Notes: generated from the letters alone by a model not told the origin. A stretch of 43,481 nucleotides of DNA from DATLXH01 sp035576005 (GCA_035576005.1 DATLXH010000094.1:1-43481); one strand, 5' to 3'; shown: positions 15,534 to 24,430, counted from the stretch's first letter. Program-made: numbers and translations.

Positions 15534-17254
15534 GAGCTCTGGACTGGATCGTTCTTTCCGCGGCGCTCGGATTCATCGTCGTATACGGACTCTGGAAAGG
15601 TCGCCGTAACCGGGATCTCAACTCGTACATCCTGGCGGACCGCGAGATGAAGTGGTGGACGGTCGCGATCTCGATCATGGCCACTCAGGCCAGCGCGATT
15701 ACGTTCCTGTCGACGCCGGGACAGGCGTATGCCGACGGGATGCGCTTCATTCAGTTTTATCTGGGACTTCCCATCGCCATGGTGATCCTGTCGATCACTG
15801 CTGTCCCCATCTACCATCGGCTCAAGGTCTATACCGCGTACGAATATCTCGAGGGTCGTTTCGACCTCAAGACACGAACTCTGGCGGCCGGACTATTTCT
15901 CATACAGCGCGGCCTTTCGACCGGAATCACAATCTATGCGCCGTCCCTCATCATCTCGGTTCTGCTCGGTTGGAACATCTACCTCACGAACGTCGTAATC
16001 GGCGTGCTTGTGATCATCTACACCGCCAGCGGCGGCTCCAAGGCCGTCGGCTGGACGCACTTTCAGCAGATGATCATCATTCTGGGAGGGATGCTGGTCG
16101 CGCTGATCGTCGCTGTTAATTCGCTGCCGAAAGACATCTCGTTCAGGGAAGCGGCCTTCGTCGCGGGAAAGATGGGACGTCTCAATGCCATCGATTTTTC
16201 CTTCGACGTCACCAACCGCTATAACTTCTGGTCAGGGCTCATCGGGGGGCTGTTTGTCGCACTCTCCTACTTCGGTACCGACCAGTCGCAGGTGCAGCGC
16301 TACCTGACCGGGGAAACCGAAGCGCAAAGCCGCATGGGGCTGTTGTTCAACGGGCTGGTGAAAGTCCCGATGCAGTTCTTCATCCTCTTTGTCGGCGCGA
16401 TGGTTTTCGTTTTCTATCAGTTCATCACTCCTCCATTGTTCTTCAATTCAGTCGAGACGCTGAAGATCCGATCGAGCCCCTACGCTTTCGAGTTTGCGAG
16501 GCTCGAAGAGGAGCATCGTTCCGTTCACTACGAGAAACAGATCAGCCTCCAGGGTCTGGTCCGCGCGATCCGGGCTGGCGGGGACGACAACGTGTCAAAG
16601 GCGGAAGCCAGGGTGCGTACGGATCAGACTCGCGCCGCGGTGATCAAGAAAAAAGCGATTGCGCTATTCAAGAAGAACGATCCTGCGGCCGACACCAGCG
16701 ACACGAACTATATCTTTCTGACATTCGTCATCCGATTCCTCCCTGCCGGTCTCGTTGGCCTCGTGATGGCTGCGATCCTCTCCGCATCAATGTCGTCGAC
16801 CGCCTCGGGACTCAGTTCGCTCGCCTCGTCGACAGCCGTCGATGTCTACAAGCGGCTCGTGACGAAAGACGCTAGCGAAGAGCACTACGTCCGTTTCTCC
16901 AAGCTGGCGACTGTCTTCTGGGGGCTATTCGCGATTGCGTTCGCAACGTTCGCGAACCGCCTCGGCTCGCTCATCGAGGCCGTCAACATTCTCGGATCGT
17001 TGTTTTACGGAACGATTCTCGGCATCTTCCTGCTTGCGTTCTACTTCAAGCGCGTACGCGGTACACCGGCATTCGTCGGAGCGATCATCGGGGAGATTGC
17101 AGTTCTCTACTGCTTCAAGTTCACTGAGATTTCGTTCCTCTGGTACACCGTGGTCGGTTGTGTGGTCGGTGTGGGATCGGCGCTGATACTGAACGCGATC
17201 ATGCCGCCACCATCGCGACCGGAAAGTGCGCCGGCTCCAGCTCCTGCGGCGTAA
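15530..17254 (+). CDS. Sodium/solute symporter (SSS family)
   Basis: 574 residues with about 13 hydrophobic spans, the usual SSS (LeuT-fold) size. The N-terminal pattern WTVAISIMATQASAITFLST is the TM2-type segment containing the conserved sodium/substrate region, followed by GLPIAMVILSITAVPIYHRL and YTAYEYLEGRFD, which are characteristic. TM8-type sequence SASMSSTASGLSSLASS, the second sodium-site region, is present at about residue 420. A ~90-residue charged insertion (about 305-395, with EEEHRSVHYEKQ and IKKKAIALFKKND) separates two spans and is probably cytoplasmic or periplasmic. The substrate cannot be read from the sequence. The start overlaps the 39-aa gene by 4 bp with no Shine-Dalgarno of its own, which implies translational coupling. 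Confidence 0.92.
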   Translation: MRALDWIVLSAALGFIVVYGLWKGRRNRDLNSYILADREMKWWTVAISIMATQASAITFLSTPGQAYADGMRFIQFYLGLPIAMVILSITAVPIYHRLKVYTAYEYLEGRFDLKTRTLAAGLFLIQRGLSTGITIYAPSLIISVLLGWNIYLTNVVIGVLVIIYTASGGSKAVGWTHFQQMIIILGGMLVALIVAVNSLPKDISFREAAFVAGKMGRLNAIDFSFDVTNRYNFWSGLIGGLFVALSYFGTDQSQVQRYLTGETEAQSRMGLLFNGLVKVPMQFFILFVGAMVFVFYQFITPPLFFNSVETLKIRSSPYAFEFARLEEEHRSVHYEKQISLQGLVRAIRAGGDDNVSKAEARVRTDQTRAAVIKKKAIALFKKNDPAADTSDTNYIFLTFVIRFLPAGLVGLVMAAILSASMSSTASGLSSLASSTAVDVYKRLVTKDASEEHYVRFSKLATVFWGLFAIAFATFANRLGSLIEAVNILGSLFYGTILGIFLLAFYFKRVRGTPAFVGAIIGEIAVLYCFKFTEISFLWYTVVGCVVGVGSALILNAIMPPPSRPESAPAPAPAA

Positions 17255-17262
17255 TGGACGGT

Positions 17263-17312
17263 GCGGGAGCGGCGGGACAGAGGCCGCTTTCTTTCCGGCT
17301 GCCCGCTCCCGC
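17263..17312 (+). terminator. Hairpin after the symporter gene, possible terminator
   Basis: GCGGGAGCGG (17263-17272) pairs perfectly with CCGCTCCCGC (17303-17312) eight bases after the stop codon. The loop is ~30 bases and is followed by TAAACCTT, not a T-tract, so factor-independent termination is doubtful. Confidence 0.4.
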
Positions 17313-17416
17313 TAAACCTTGAGCCTTATCTGGCTTGTCCCAGCCGACGTTGTACACGTCGAGCTTCCAATTCGAGAAGGTTTCCCGCCTCATTCCGGGC
17401 GCCGGAAAACGGAACA

Positions 17417-17440
17417 CGGGAGCGGGAGCGGGAGCGGGAA
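17417..17440 (+). repeat. Short (GGGAGC)n tandem run
   Basis: About three to four units of GGGAGC. The same hexamer motif occurs at 17265. Simple-sequence run, probably not functional by itself. Confidence 0.6.
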
Positions 17441-17451
17441 AAGCGAGGTTC

Positions 17452-17476
17452 GCCCTCTCTCATGTGGAGAGAGGGC
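17452..17476. terminator. Hairpin between convergent symporter and DUF2911 genes
   Basis: GCCCTCTCTC / GAGAGAGGGC, a perfect 10-bp stem with loop ATGTG. It lies 13 bp downstream of the DUF2911 stop. On the minus strand it is followed by GAACCTCGCTTTT, a weak T-tract. Confidence 0.45.
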
Positions 17477-17488
17477 TCGTCCCGTTGA

Positions 17489-18349
17489 TTACTTCTTGCT
17501 CTTCCATTTCGTGAGCATCGCTTCTGCGCCGGTGGTGTCGGCTTTGGCGGTCTTTCCCAGCTCGATGGCTCTTTCCGCTGAGACGATGGCGCCGGCGTGA
17601 TCGCCGTTCTTTGCCAGCGTCTCGGCTTTGAGCAGAGTGTTCTGATAGGTGGGGTTGATGGCGATGGACTGATCCAGCCAACGCATTCCCTGCTCCCGGT
17701 CGCCGCCTGGCTCGAGAGCGTACCGTGCCGCCTGGAACGAAGAGCGCCAGTCATCCGCCTTTGCCTTCGGGAGTGACTCACGAAGTCCTGCCATCGTTTC
17801 GGCGCGCGTAGCGGCAGAAATCATGATCGGCACCAGCGTGCGTTCCCAACGCAGAGCGAGCGTTGCAGAGTCGGCAGAGACCCGCGGAAACGAGAAGGAG
17901 AGCATCTCCACGAACTCTGCAGCCTCCGGCCTGACCTTCACGCGAAGAGCGTCTTTCGCTGCATCGTAGGAGTAGCTCCCCCACTGGTCTGCGACCGTGT
18001 TGAAGATTACTGTCCATTCATCCTTCGAAGGAGTCGAGTGAAGGCTGTACGTGCCGGCCGCGAGAGGCTTGCCGTTTACCTTGACGGGAGTGCTGAACTT
18101 GATGATCGTTGCTTCATTGGCGCCCGTGCGCCAGACCTTGTCGAATGGTACAAGCTCGCCCCAGACTTTTCGTCCTTTCACCGAAGGACGGCTGTAGGTA
18201 ATGGCGACGTCAGTGACTCCGACCATCTGTGAGACGGTCGCGGTGGGACTCGGTCGGGGAAGTTTCATCTGGGCGGCAGCTGGATTGCTCAGCAAAAAAG
18301 TCGCGGCGGCAGCAGCCAGGGAAAGGGTGGTTTTAGCCAGCGGATTCAT
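17489..18349 (-). CDS. DUF2911 protein with C-terminal TPR-like helices, exported
   Basis: 286 residues. A signal peptide (~1-27, ending AAAQ) is followed by a DUF2911 domain (~30-170): PRPSPTATVSQMVGVTDVAI, YSRPSVKGRKVWGELVPF, VWRTGANEATIIKF, GTYSLHSTPSKDEWTVIF and a WGSYSYDAAKDALRVKV segment. All of these are hallmarks of the family, whose function is unknown. The last ~100 residues are helical and TPR-like (WLDQSIAINPTYQNTLLKAETLAKNGDHAGAI read as successive repeats). TAAGGAG lies six bases before the ATG. It is convergent with the symporter gene and divergent from the helicase gene. Its proximity to PIG-L and the symporter may mean a shared periplasmic role, but it is on the other strand. 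Confidence 0.9.
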   Translation of the reverse strand: MNPLAKTTLSLAAAAATFLLSNPAAAQMKLPRPSPTATVSQMVGVTDVAITYSRPSVKGRKVWGELVPFDKVWRTGANEATIIKFSTPVKVNGKPLAAGTYSLHSTPSKDEWTVIFNTVADQWGSYSYDAAKDALRVKVRPEAAEFVEMLSFSFPRVSADSATLALRWERTLVPIMISAATRAETMAGLRESLPKAKADDWRSSFQAARYALEPGGDREQGMRWLDQSIAINPTYQNTLLKAETLAKNGDHAGAIVSAERAIELGKTAKADTTGAEAMLTKWKSKK

Positions 18350-18454
18350 GAAAATCTCCTTAGGTTGTCAGTTGCCTGATCGTATCAGACGAGTGACGCC
18401 AACGCTGTTCGATTGCTGTCACAACGCATCAGTTGTGCTAAAACGGCGCGCTGT

Positions 18455-19651
18455 ATGGAGCATATCGACCTGCCGGAGCATCCGGTACCGACCACAACAA
18501 AGACATTCGACTCACTCGGGCTGAGCCCCGCCGTCCTGGCAGCAGTCGGCCATGTCGGTTTCGTGCATCCGACCCCGATTCAGGCCGCGGTCATCCCGAC
18601 GGCTCTCGCCGGACAGGACCTGATCGGGCTCGCTCAGACCGGGTCAGGGAAGACGGCTGCGTTCGTCATCCCTATTGCCGAGCGTCTGACACATGGAAAG
18701 GGCGTCAGAGGATTGATCCTTTCCCCGACTCGCGAGATTGCATTGCAAACGAAAGCATTTCTCGATTTGTTCGGCGAGCATCACGGCCTCAAGACTGTCT
18801 GCCTCATCGGTGGGGTCAAGCTCAAACCGCAGTCGGATGACCTGCGGGAACGTCCCGACATTATCGTCGCGACGCCTGGCCGTCTGCTCGACCACGTCGA
18901 GCGCCGCAACGTGAAGCTGGACAGCATCACAGAGCTAGTGCTCGACGAGGCAGATCACATGCTCGATCTCGGTTTCCTCCCGCAGATTCAGACGCTTCTC
19001 AAGATGTTGCCGACCGAGCGGCACACCATGATGTTCTCCGCGACGATGCCTCCATCCATCGAAATGCTGGCCAGCCGGTACATGAAGGAGCCGACAAGGA
19101 TCGACATCCTTCCGGAAGGGGCCGCGGCTGAAGGAATCAGCCACCGGCTCTACCTGGTGGCGCCTGAAAACAAGCGACCCTGCCTTCTCGCCCTCCTGCA
19201 TCAGGAGCTCGGAAGCACTCTGGTCTTCGCGCGGAGGAAAATCGACGCCGAATGGCTGTTTCACATCCTCGAGCGTGAAGGACATCCCGTTGCACGTATT
19301 CACTCTGACCGGACCCAGGGTGGAAGGGTTCAGGCGCTCGACGGCTTCCGTGAGGGTCAGCACAGGATCCTGGTAGCCACCGATATTGCGGGACGCGGCA
19401 TTGACGTTCCAGGAATCACGCACGTGATCAACTTCGATATACCCGAAACAGTCGACGACTACATTCACCGCGGCGGACGCACGGCGCGTGCGGACCTGAC
19501 CGGGATCGTGTCCACCATCGCGAGCTGGCAGGATCTGCCATTGATCAAGCAGATTGAGGCCACGCTCAACGAAAAGATTCCTCGCTGTACGGTCCCGGGC
19601 GTGCCGAACTATCTCGAAGCGATCCCGAAGCCGCCGAGACGCAGACTTTAG
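18455..19651 (+). CDS. DEAD-box RNA helicase
   Basis: 398 residues: a minimal two-domain helicase of the RhlE/CshA-like type with almost no C-terminal tail. Motifs in order: Q motif GFVHPTPIQ (35-43), Walker A AQTGSGKT (60-67), PTREIA, TPGR, DEAD (164-167), SAT (195-197), then ATDIAGRGIDVPG and HRGGRTAR in the second domain. The last is HRxGR-like with Gly in place of the usual Ile/Ser. It unwinds short RNA duplexes, probably in RNA decay or ribosome assembly. The ATG at 18455 was preferred because the Q-motif flank begins soon after; an upstream start at 18413 adds 14 residues. No clear Shine-Dalgarno supports either. The DUF2911 gene lies divergently across ~105 bp. Confidence 0.92.
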   Translation: MEHIDLPEHPVPTTTKTFDSLGLSPAVLAAVGHVGFVHPTPIQAAVIPTALAGQDLIGLAQTGSGKTAAFVIPIAERLTHGKGVRGLILSPTREIALQTKAFLDLFGEHHGLKTVCLIGGVKLKPQSDDLRERPDIIVATPGRLLDHVERRNVKLDSITELVLDEADHMLDLGFLPQIQTLLKMLPTERHTMMFSATMPPSIEMLASRYMKEPTRIDILPEGAAAEGISHRLYLVAPENKRPCLLALLHQELGSTLVFARRKIDAEWLFHILEREGHPVARIHSDRTQGGRVQALDGFREGQHRILVATDIAGRGIDVPGITHVINFDIPETVDDYIHRGGRTARADLTGIVSTIASWQDLPLIKQIEATLNEKIPRCTVPGVPNYLEAIPKPPRRRL

Positions 19652-19686
19652 TCGCGGGGCACAGCACTGTCCGTCCCGTCTAACGG

Positions 19687-19728
19687 CGCGAAGCCTTTGG
19701 AGTGCGGCTGCCGCAGCTGCCGCTTTCC
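19687..19728 (+). repeat. REP-like palindromic repeat, single copy
   Basis: CGCGAAGCCTTTGGAGTGCGG is followed by the hairpin GCGGCTGCCGCAGCTGCCGC and TTT. The same unit occurs at 33081-33120 and, inverted, at 33180-33220. It lies in the 146-bp gap between the convergent helicase and glycosidase genes, the classic position of REP elements. Confidence 0.8.
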
Positions 19729-19797
19729 GGGTCGGCGACGCGACGCTGTCGAAAGTACAGCGGGTTCGACACAAAAGCGCCCCTGTCTTCGGACCGG

Positions 19798-20619
19798 CTA
19801 ATCTTTCTTGCCGTAGATCAACACCGGCACAGCGTCGCCTGTGATCGAGAGATCTTTTCTCTCGGTGGCGAGGTAGAGCTGCGTTGAGTGACCGCCGTCG
19901 AACAACATGGCATCGCGACAATGCATCCCGCCGTCTTCCACGCCACGCCGGGCAATTCGTGCGATTTCGTACATGTCCAGCTGCCGGCTCGATGGAGTCG
20001 CGAAAAAGATCACATTGCCGGACTTTTCGATGCACACACCACAGCGTGCAGCCCTGTAGCTCTGGTGAACCCGATTCGTATGCCCGTTGATCACGAGGCG
20101 CGGACCAGCCTGCACCGCCATGCGGGCGCTCGACTTCTGTTCCGACCAGTTCGAGGGCATCAAGATTTTTGCCCTGCCATCTTCCGTGATCATGAAGATC
20201 GACTGCCAGCTCGAGCTCCGCGGCGGTTGCACCTGCTTGCCCGATCGCACAATGAGCCCCAGCGCTTCGCGTCCCTTCCCGAAAAAATTCGCATTGATTG
20301 CGAATGGGGCGTCCTTGTCTCGGGCAACTCCCCGAGCCGTTGCTCCGTCGGCCACAGCGGTGTCGAGGGACCAGATTTCAGGATCGAAACGGACCAGATG
20401 CATGTCCGTCTCCTTCCCGCCGAGGCAGGTGATGGCTCGATAGTGCAGCCCGCGGTCGAGCGATTGCCACTCACCGTCGCAATCGCCTTTCGGGCCGTTC
20501 TTCTCCCCGCTGTATTCTGCGCGCCTTTTTGCTGTGGCGTCATCCTCTGCCGCGAAAACATTCGTCCCCAGCGTGATGAGTAGCGCAAACGCAACTGCCT
20601 GTAGAAACGATCTGATCAT
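19798..20619 (-). CDS. NAGPA-like phosphodiester glycosidase domain protein (DUF2233), exported
   Basis: 273 residues with a signal peptide (~1-23, ending VFA), so it is periplasmic or secreted. The body matches the phosphodiester glycosidase family typified by human NAGPA: a start GLHYRAI, then PFAINANFFGKGREALGLIVRSG (the NGxFF..P.G type block), AVQAGPRLVINGH and the signature MLFDGGHSTQLYL near the C-terminus, where the family has an LDGGGS-like active-site loop. Family members remove sugars from phosphodiester-linked glycans or act on peptidoglycan-related substrates; the bacterial substrate is not known here. Four cysteines could form disulfides. The ATG at 20619 was chosen because GAGAGGA lies about six bases upstream and a signal peptide follows. 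It is divergent from the GGDEF gene across ~280 bp. Confidence 0.85.
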   Translation of the reverse strand: MIRSFLQAVAFALLITLGTNVFAAEDDATAKRRAEYSGEKNGPKGDCDGEWQSLDRGLHYRAITCLGGKETDMHLVRFDPEIWSLDTAVADGATARGVARDKDAPFAINANFFGKGREALGLIVRSGKQVQPPRSSSWQSIFMITEDGRAKILMPSNWSEQKSSARMAVQAGPRLVINGHTNRVHQSYRAARCGVCIEKSGNVIFFATPSSRQLDMYEIARIARRGVEDGGMHCRDAMLFDGGHSTQLYLATERKDLSITGDAVPVLIYGKKD

Positions 20620-20900
20620 GTGAGTCCTCTCGAAAATTGGCGATATCACGCGTCACCGGGCAACCATCATGCCCGGCCCGACACCGTAGATCTCGGGCCG
20701 TGTCGACCCTCCCGGCATCGTTCACAGGCTGTTAGCCTCTACGCGCTCGGCAACGATGCGGTGACTGGCATCACATTCCCGGCTCGAGCGGCGGCAATCT
20801 TGCAAACCGGGCGTGGGAGCTGACCAGTCAGTCAAATGGACCGGAACGACAACCCGCACTTCCTTCGCGCCGCTGATGTACGGCGTAGTACGAGGCCGTA

Positions 20901-21896
20901 GTGCTCCCAGAGAGTGAGCCCCTGGTCTCGACCGGCAGTTCCAGAGCCCTGCGCGTGGTTCTCGTGGACGATGACCTTTCCATCCTCCGTCTCGTCCAGC
21001 ATCATCTCGAGAAGGAGGGGTTTTCAGTCGTTACCGCCATGACGGGCGCTGACGCCCAGGCGATTCTCGAGAGTCACGCGTGGGATCTGGTGATCCTCGA
21101 CCGCAGACTTCCGGACGGAGACGGACTGGCGATCTGCCAGTGGATCAAGTCCGAACCGCGCTTCATGAACCTTTACGTGATCCTGATTTCGGCCGATGCC
21201 GAAGCCAGCGACAAGATCGAGGGACTGGATCGCGGAGCGGATGATTACGTGACCAAACCGTTTCACGCGCTCGAACTGATCGCGCGCGTCAGGGCTGGTG
21301 CAAGGATCGTCGAGCTCCAGCGGCAGCTCATTGAAGCCAACCAGATCCTCGAGCGTCTCTCGATGACTGATGCGCTCACGAATGTCTACAACCGGCGCCA
21401 TTTTCATCAGGAGTGGATTCGTTCATTCGAACAGGCGAGACGCTACGAGCGACCATTGTCGATCGCGATGATCGACGTCGATCATTTCAAGAGTGTGAAT
21501 GATACGTATGGCCATGCAGCGGGAGACGACGTTCTTCGCGAGGTCGCGGCGGTGCTTCAGGGGTCGATCCGTTCAACCGATCTCCTGGCGCGTTTTGGCG
21601 GCGAGGAATTCGCGGTGATCCTTCCTGAGCTGACTCTCGAACAGGCCGAGGAATTTGGGGGAAAGCTTCGAAAAACCGCCGAGAAAACACTCTTCGACGT
21701 GAACGACACCACGACGACGCACGTCTGCGTCAGTGTCGGGGTCGCATCGCTTTCACGATCCTCCGTCGATTCCGCCAAAGAGCTGCTCGATGCCGCCGAC
21801 CGTGCCCTCTACCGCGCGAAAGCCAAGGGGAGAAATCGTGTCGAATCCGAGCGCAGGAAGCTGCTCCGGGTGAAAAAGCCGATGACCAGAGATTGA
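20901..21896 (+). CDS. Response regulator with diguanylate cyclase (PleD-like)
   Basis: 331 residues. The receiver domain (~17-135) has acidic residues VDDD at 22-25, phospho-acceptor D67 (VILDRRLPD), switch serine S98 (ISAD) and K119 (VTKPF). A short coiled linker (ELQRQLIEANQILERLSM) joins it to a GGDEF domain (~155-320) with an intact catalytic GGEEF at 233-237 and an inhibitory-site RxxD (RSTD, 224-227) exactly five residues upstream. It should therefore make cyclic di-GMP from two GTP when phosphorylated and be product-inhibited. The start is GTG at 20901. No kinase is adjacent. With the PAS-GGDEF-EAL protein and the PilZ protein it forms the window's c-di-GMP theme. Confidence 0.93.
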   Translation: MLPESEPLVSTGSSRALRVVLVDDDLSILRLVQHHLEKEGFSVVTAMTGADAQAILESHAWDLVILDRRLPDGDGLAICQWIKSEPRFMNLYVILISADAEASDKIEGLDRGADDYVTKPFHALELIARVRAGARIVELQRQLIEANQILERLSMTDALTNVYNRRHFHQEWIRSFEQARRYERPLSIAMIDVDHFKSVNDTYGHAAGDDVLREVAAVLQGSIRSTDLLARFGGEEFAVILPELTLEQAEEFGGKLRKTAEKTLFDVNDTTTTHVCVSVGVASLSRSSVDSAKELLDAADRALYRAKAKGRNRVESERRKLLRVKKPMTRD

Positions 21897-21990
21897 CCCG
21901 TCAGGCTCGTTGCAGGATCCGCTCGTGCCGCCAGGCCGGGCTTCTCGCCTCGTCAGCGGACAGCAGTTGTGAGAATCCTTTGATCTCGCC

Positions 21991-23004
21991 TCAACCAGGC
22001 TTCCGTACGTCCACTCTCGCTGCCAGCCACTCAACGATCAGCTCTTCCGCCCAGTAGCGACATCGCCAGGGTGCGCTGCCGCTCACGAACCCTACGTGGC
22101 CGCCGAGGGAGGTCAATCGCAGCTGGACGTTAGGCGGAACCCTGGCGGCTATCGTTTCCAGCACCTTCCGAGGCAGGAAAGGGTCGTCGTGGGAACTGAG
22201 GCAGAGGGTAGGGATCCTGATGTGCTCCACGAAGCTGACAGAGCTGCTACGCGTGTAGTAATCCTCTGCGCCCGCAAAGCCATGGAGAGGCGCCGTGGCA
22301 GCGTCGTCGAAAGTGTAAAAGCTGTTCGATTCCATGACCCTGCGAGCATCGATCCGTTCGGCCGCCAGTGGGAAGCGCGCGACTTTATCGAGCGACTTCC
22401 GTTTCAGGCTCCTCAGAAAGCTCGACACGTAAAGGCCACCGAGACGCGACTCGAGGTGACGCGCGCCGGCACCCAGATCATAGGGAACGGAGATGGTGCT
22501 GGCGGCGTGCAGGAAACTCTGCGTGGGATGCTCACCAAGCCATTTGAGGAGTACGTTGCCACCGAGTGAAGCGCCAAACGCAACCATCTGACTGGAAGGC
22601 TCGCGACTCTTCAGAATGCCGAGCAGGTAGTCCAGGTCTTCCGTCTCGCCCGAGTGATAAAGACGGTACGTCCGATTCGGGATCATGACCCGCCAGTTCA
22701 ACTGCTCCCTCGCACACGACCGGAAGTTCAGGACGGTTGCGCTCCAACCGCGTTTCGCAATCTCCAGAAGAAGTCCCTGCATGTATACGGAGTGAGAACT
22801 TCCCTCCAGTCCGTGCAGCAGCACGAAGCGAAGGCCGGGATCGCCATCGAGATGATCGATGATCAGCTCATCCCCGTCGGGGGTCGGCAGGAGCTCCCGT
22901 CGTAGCGAAACCGCAAGGCGCGGCCGGGCCAGCCGGCCCCACACAGTCTGCAGATGAGCGCCGGGCAGCCACCATGCGGGCCGGAAGTCCGCCGCGTCAG
23001 GCAT
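21991..23004 (-). CDS. YheT-family alpha/beta hydrolase
   Basis: 337 residues. The N-terminus (FRPAWWLPGAHLQTVWGRL) and the block LLHGLEGSSHSVYMQGLL followed by GWSATVLNFRSC are diagnostic of the YheT/ABHD1-3 branch. The nucleophile elbow is GASLGGN (S146), the acid is in LSSHDDPFLP and the base in GGHVGFV. The substrate is unknown; eukaryotic relatives act on medium-chain esters and phospholipids. There is no signal peptide, so it is cytoplasmic. It follows the PilZ gene by 36 bp on the same strand and probably shares its transcript. A weak GAG precedes the ATG. Confidence 0.9.
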   Translation of the reverse strand: MPDAADFRPAWWLPGAHLQTVWGRLARPRLAVSLRRELLPTPDGDELIIDHLDGDPGLRFVLLHGLEGSSHSVYMQGLLLEIAKRGWSATVLNFRSCAREQLNWRVMIPNRTYRLYHSGETEDLDYLLGILKSREPSSQMVAFGASLGGNVLLKWLGEHPTQSFLHAASTISVPYDLGAGARHLESRLGGLYVSSFLRSLKRKSLDKVARFPLAAERIDARRVMESNSFYTFDDAATAPLHGFAGAEDYYTRSSSVSFVEHIRIPTLCLSSHDDPFLPRKVLETIAARVPPNVQLRLTSLGGHVGFVSGSAPWRCRYWAEELIVEWLAARVDVRKPG

Positions 23005-23040
23005 CAGGCTCGCCCGGGACGTTGGTCTCGACTGTCAGCC

Positions 23041-23769
23041 TCAAGGCTCGTAGCGGCGCGGAGGCTCGTTCTCTGTTCCGCTGACACTGACCTCCGCAAG
23101 AAGGCGAATCAATCTCTGCCAGCTCTCATCCACCCGTTCATAGGTCCTGCATAGCAACTCTTCCTGTTCTCCCGACTCCGATTCTGAAAGAGTGAATCCA
23201 TCCATGGGTTGGGTGGGATCCTGAGTTTTGGACCGTGTCCAGGTGCCCTTGTTGTAGCGGAAGGCAATCAACCCACTGCCCTTCTTGTAGCGCGAGGGAG
23301 CGGTGAAGGTCCTGGAGCTGAGGAGTTTCGCGAACCCCCCCAGATCCACACCGACAAGATCAGCCTGCGGAATGCTGAGGTCCGTAGGCGGCACTCCTCG
23401 CGCGTTTGCTTTCTGCTCAGCCAGCGCACGCGCGATGTACGCTGCGATCATCTTCCTGACCAGCTGCGCCGATTCGCCGATCGCCTCCACGAACAGCAGA
23501 CCGGAGTGGTATACCGGACTCCTGTCGTCTTCGGAAAATCCCCTGAGCTTGCAGCGGATCACCCGCGCTTCCAGCGAGACCTCTTCCCCGTCCCAGGTGA
23601 ATGTCAGACGCGTCTGCTCACCGCTCTTGAGCTGCGTTCGGCTCTCGATCGATGCGCCGTGAATCGCGATGTCGGTGACGAGAATCTTGTTCGTACCGAA
23701 CCTGCCGACGACCGGTTCCAGCACGCTGATCCTCTGATATTTGCGGCGCTCTTTAGCTCTAGGACTCAT
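23041..23769 (-). CDS. PilZ-domain protein, probable c-di-GMP receptor
   Basis: 242 residues. The N-terminal ~115 residues are a PilZ domain with the two ligand motifs: RxxxR at R9-R13 (ERRKYQR) and the DxAxxG form of [D/N]xSxxG at 33-38 (TDIAIHGAS). The alanine in place of serine is a common variant and leaves binding likely. The domain is followed by a helix (RKMIAAYIARALAEQKA) and a ~100-residue C-terminal region I do not recognise (GGFAKLLSSRTFTAPSRYKK, then ELLCRTYERVDESWQRLIRL). There is no membrane span. It is upstream of the YheT-type hydrolase in a likely two-gene unit and is divergent from the HIT gene. The output partner cannot be inferred. Confidence 0.85.
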   Translation of the reverse strand: MSPRAKERRKYQRISVLEPVVGRFGTNKILVTDIAIHGASIESRTQLKSGEQTRLTFTWDGEEVSLEARVIRCKLRGFSEDDRSPVYHSGLLFVEAIGESAQLVRKMIAAYIARALAEQKANARGVPPTDLSIPQADLVGVDLGGFAKLLSSRTFTAPSRYKKGSGLIAFRYNKGTWTRSKTQDPTQPMDGFTLSESESGEQEELLCRTYERVDESWQRLIRLLAEVSVSGTENEPPRRYEP

Positions 23770-23916
23770 TTTTTCAGATCCATCTCAGACACCTTCCCTA
23801 ACCTCAACGCCTCGGTCCGGATTGGTGAGCCGGATTCCAAAGAGACATAGCAGGGCCTTTCCTTCCGTAACAATTTTCTCCGGAACAGTGCATCCCGGAA
23901 CTAAACTTCAGGCACT

Positions 23917-24387
23917 TTGAAACTTTCGGACAACTGTTCGCTCTGCACATTGATCGAGTCACCCAGCGATCGTGTGATTGCTCAAGATACGCTCACTGTC
24001 GCTGTGCTTCACGACGACTGGGCCGTTAAAGGGCATGCAATGCTCGTGTGGCGGCACCATCTCGAAAACCTCTCGCAGCTCTATGAGGAAGATTCCGTCC
24101 ATTTTATCAAGTCCTACTGCCGTCTCGAGCGCATCCTGCTTCAGACGCTGGGGTGCGACCGCGCGATTGTCCTGAAGCTGGGACTCCTTGTCCCCCATTT
24201 ACACGTTCACGTCTATCCGATCTCGCGGAACGAGTCGCGCGACGGCGTCATGGCGATGATTGAAGGGCGCGCGCGGCATGAGCCTGCGCAGGGGGAGGAA
24301 GGGGCCCTTTTAGCGACGCTCAGACTTGCACTAAGTGAGACTTCAGACGCACGGCCCCCTGCTGGAACGCAAATTGGATATGTATGA
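23917..24387 (+). CDS. HIT-family hydrolase
   Basis: 156 residues. The histidine-triad motif is PHLHVHVYP (H94, H96, H98), the active site for hydrolysis of phosphoramidates or dinucleotides such as Ap4A. Two N-terminal cysteines (CSLC, 7-10) resemble half of the zinc site found in some HIT proteins. The C-terminal ~45 residues (RDGVMAMIEGRARHEP onward) extend beyond the core. The start is TTG at 23917, immediately before the recognisable N-terminus; CAGG lies a few bases upstream, so initiation is probably weak. The gene ends 43 bp before the small secreted protein on the same strand, and co-transcription is possible. Confidence 0.85.
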   Translation: MKLSDNCSLCTLIESPSDRVIAQDTLTVAVLHDDWAVKGHAMLVWRHHLENLSQLYEEDSVHFIKSYCRLERILLQTLGCDRAIVLKLGLLVPHLHVHVYPISRNESRDGVMAMIEGRARHEPAQGEEGALLATLRLALSETSDARPPAGTQIGYV

Positions 24388-24417
24388 GTCAGCGGCCGAT
24401 GTTCGGTCGCATAAACT

Positions 24418-24424
24418 GAAGGAG
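24418..24424 (+). promoter_or_regulatory. Shine-Dalgarno fixing the start of the small secreted protein
   Basis: GAAGGAG, six bases before the ATG at 24431. It rules out an in-frame upstream start at 24335, which would overlap the HIT gene and bury the signal peptide. Confidence 0.85.
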
Positions 24425-24430
24425 TTTTCG

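Noticed and set aside
17417..17440. GGGAGC run as a CRISPR or functional VNTR
   Set aside because: No spacers, too few units, hexamer simple sequence.
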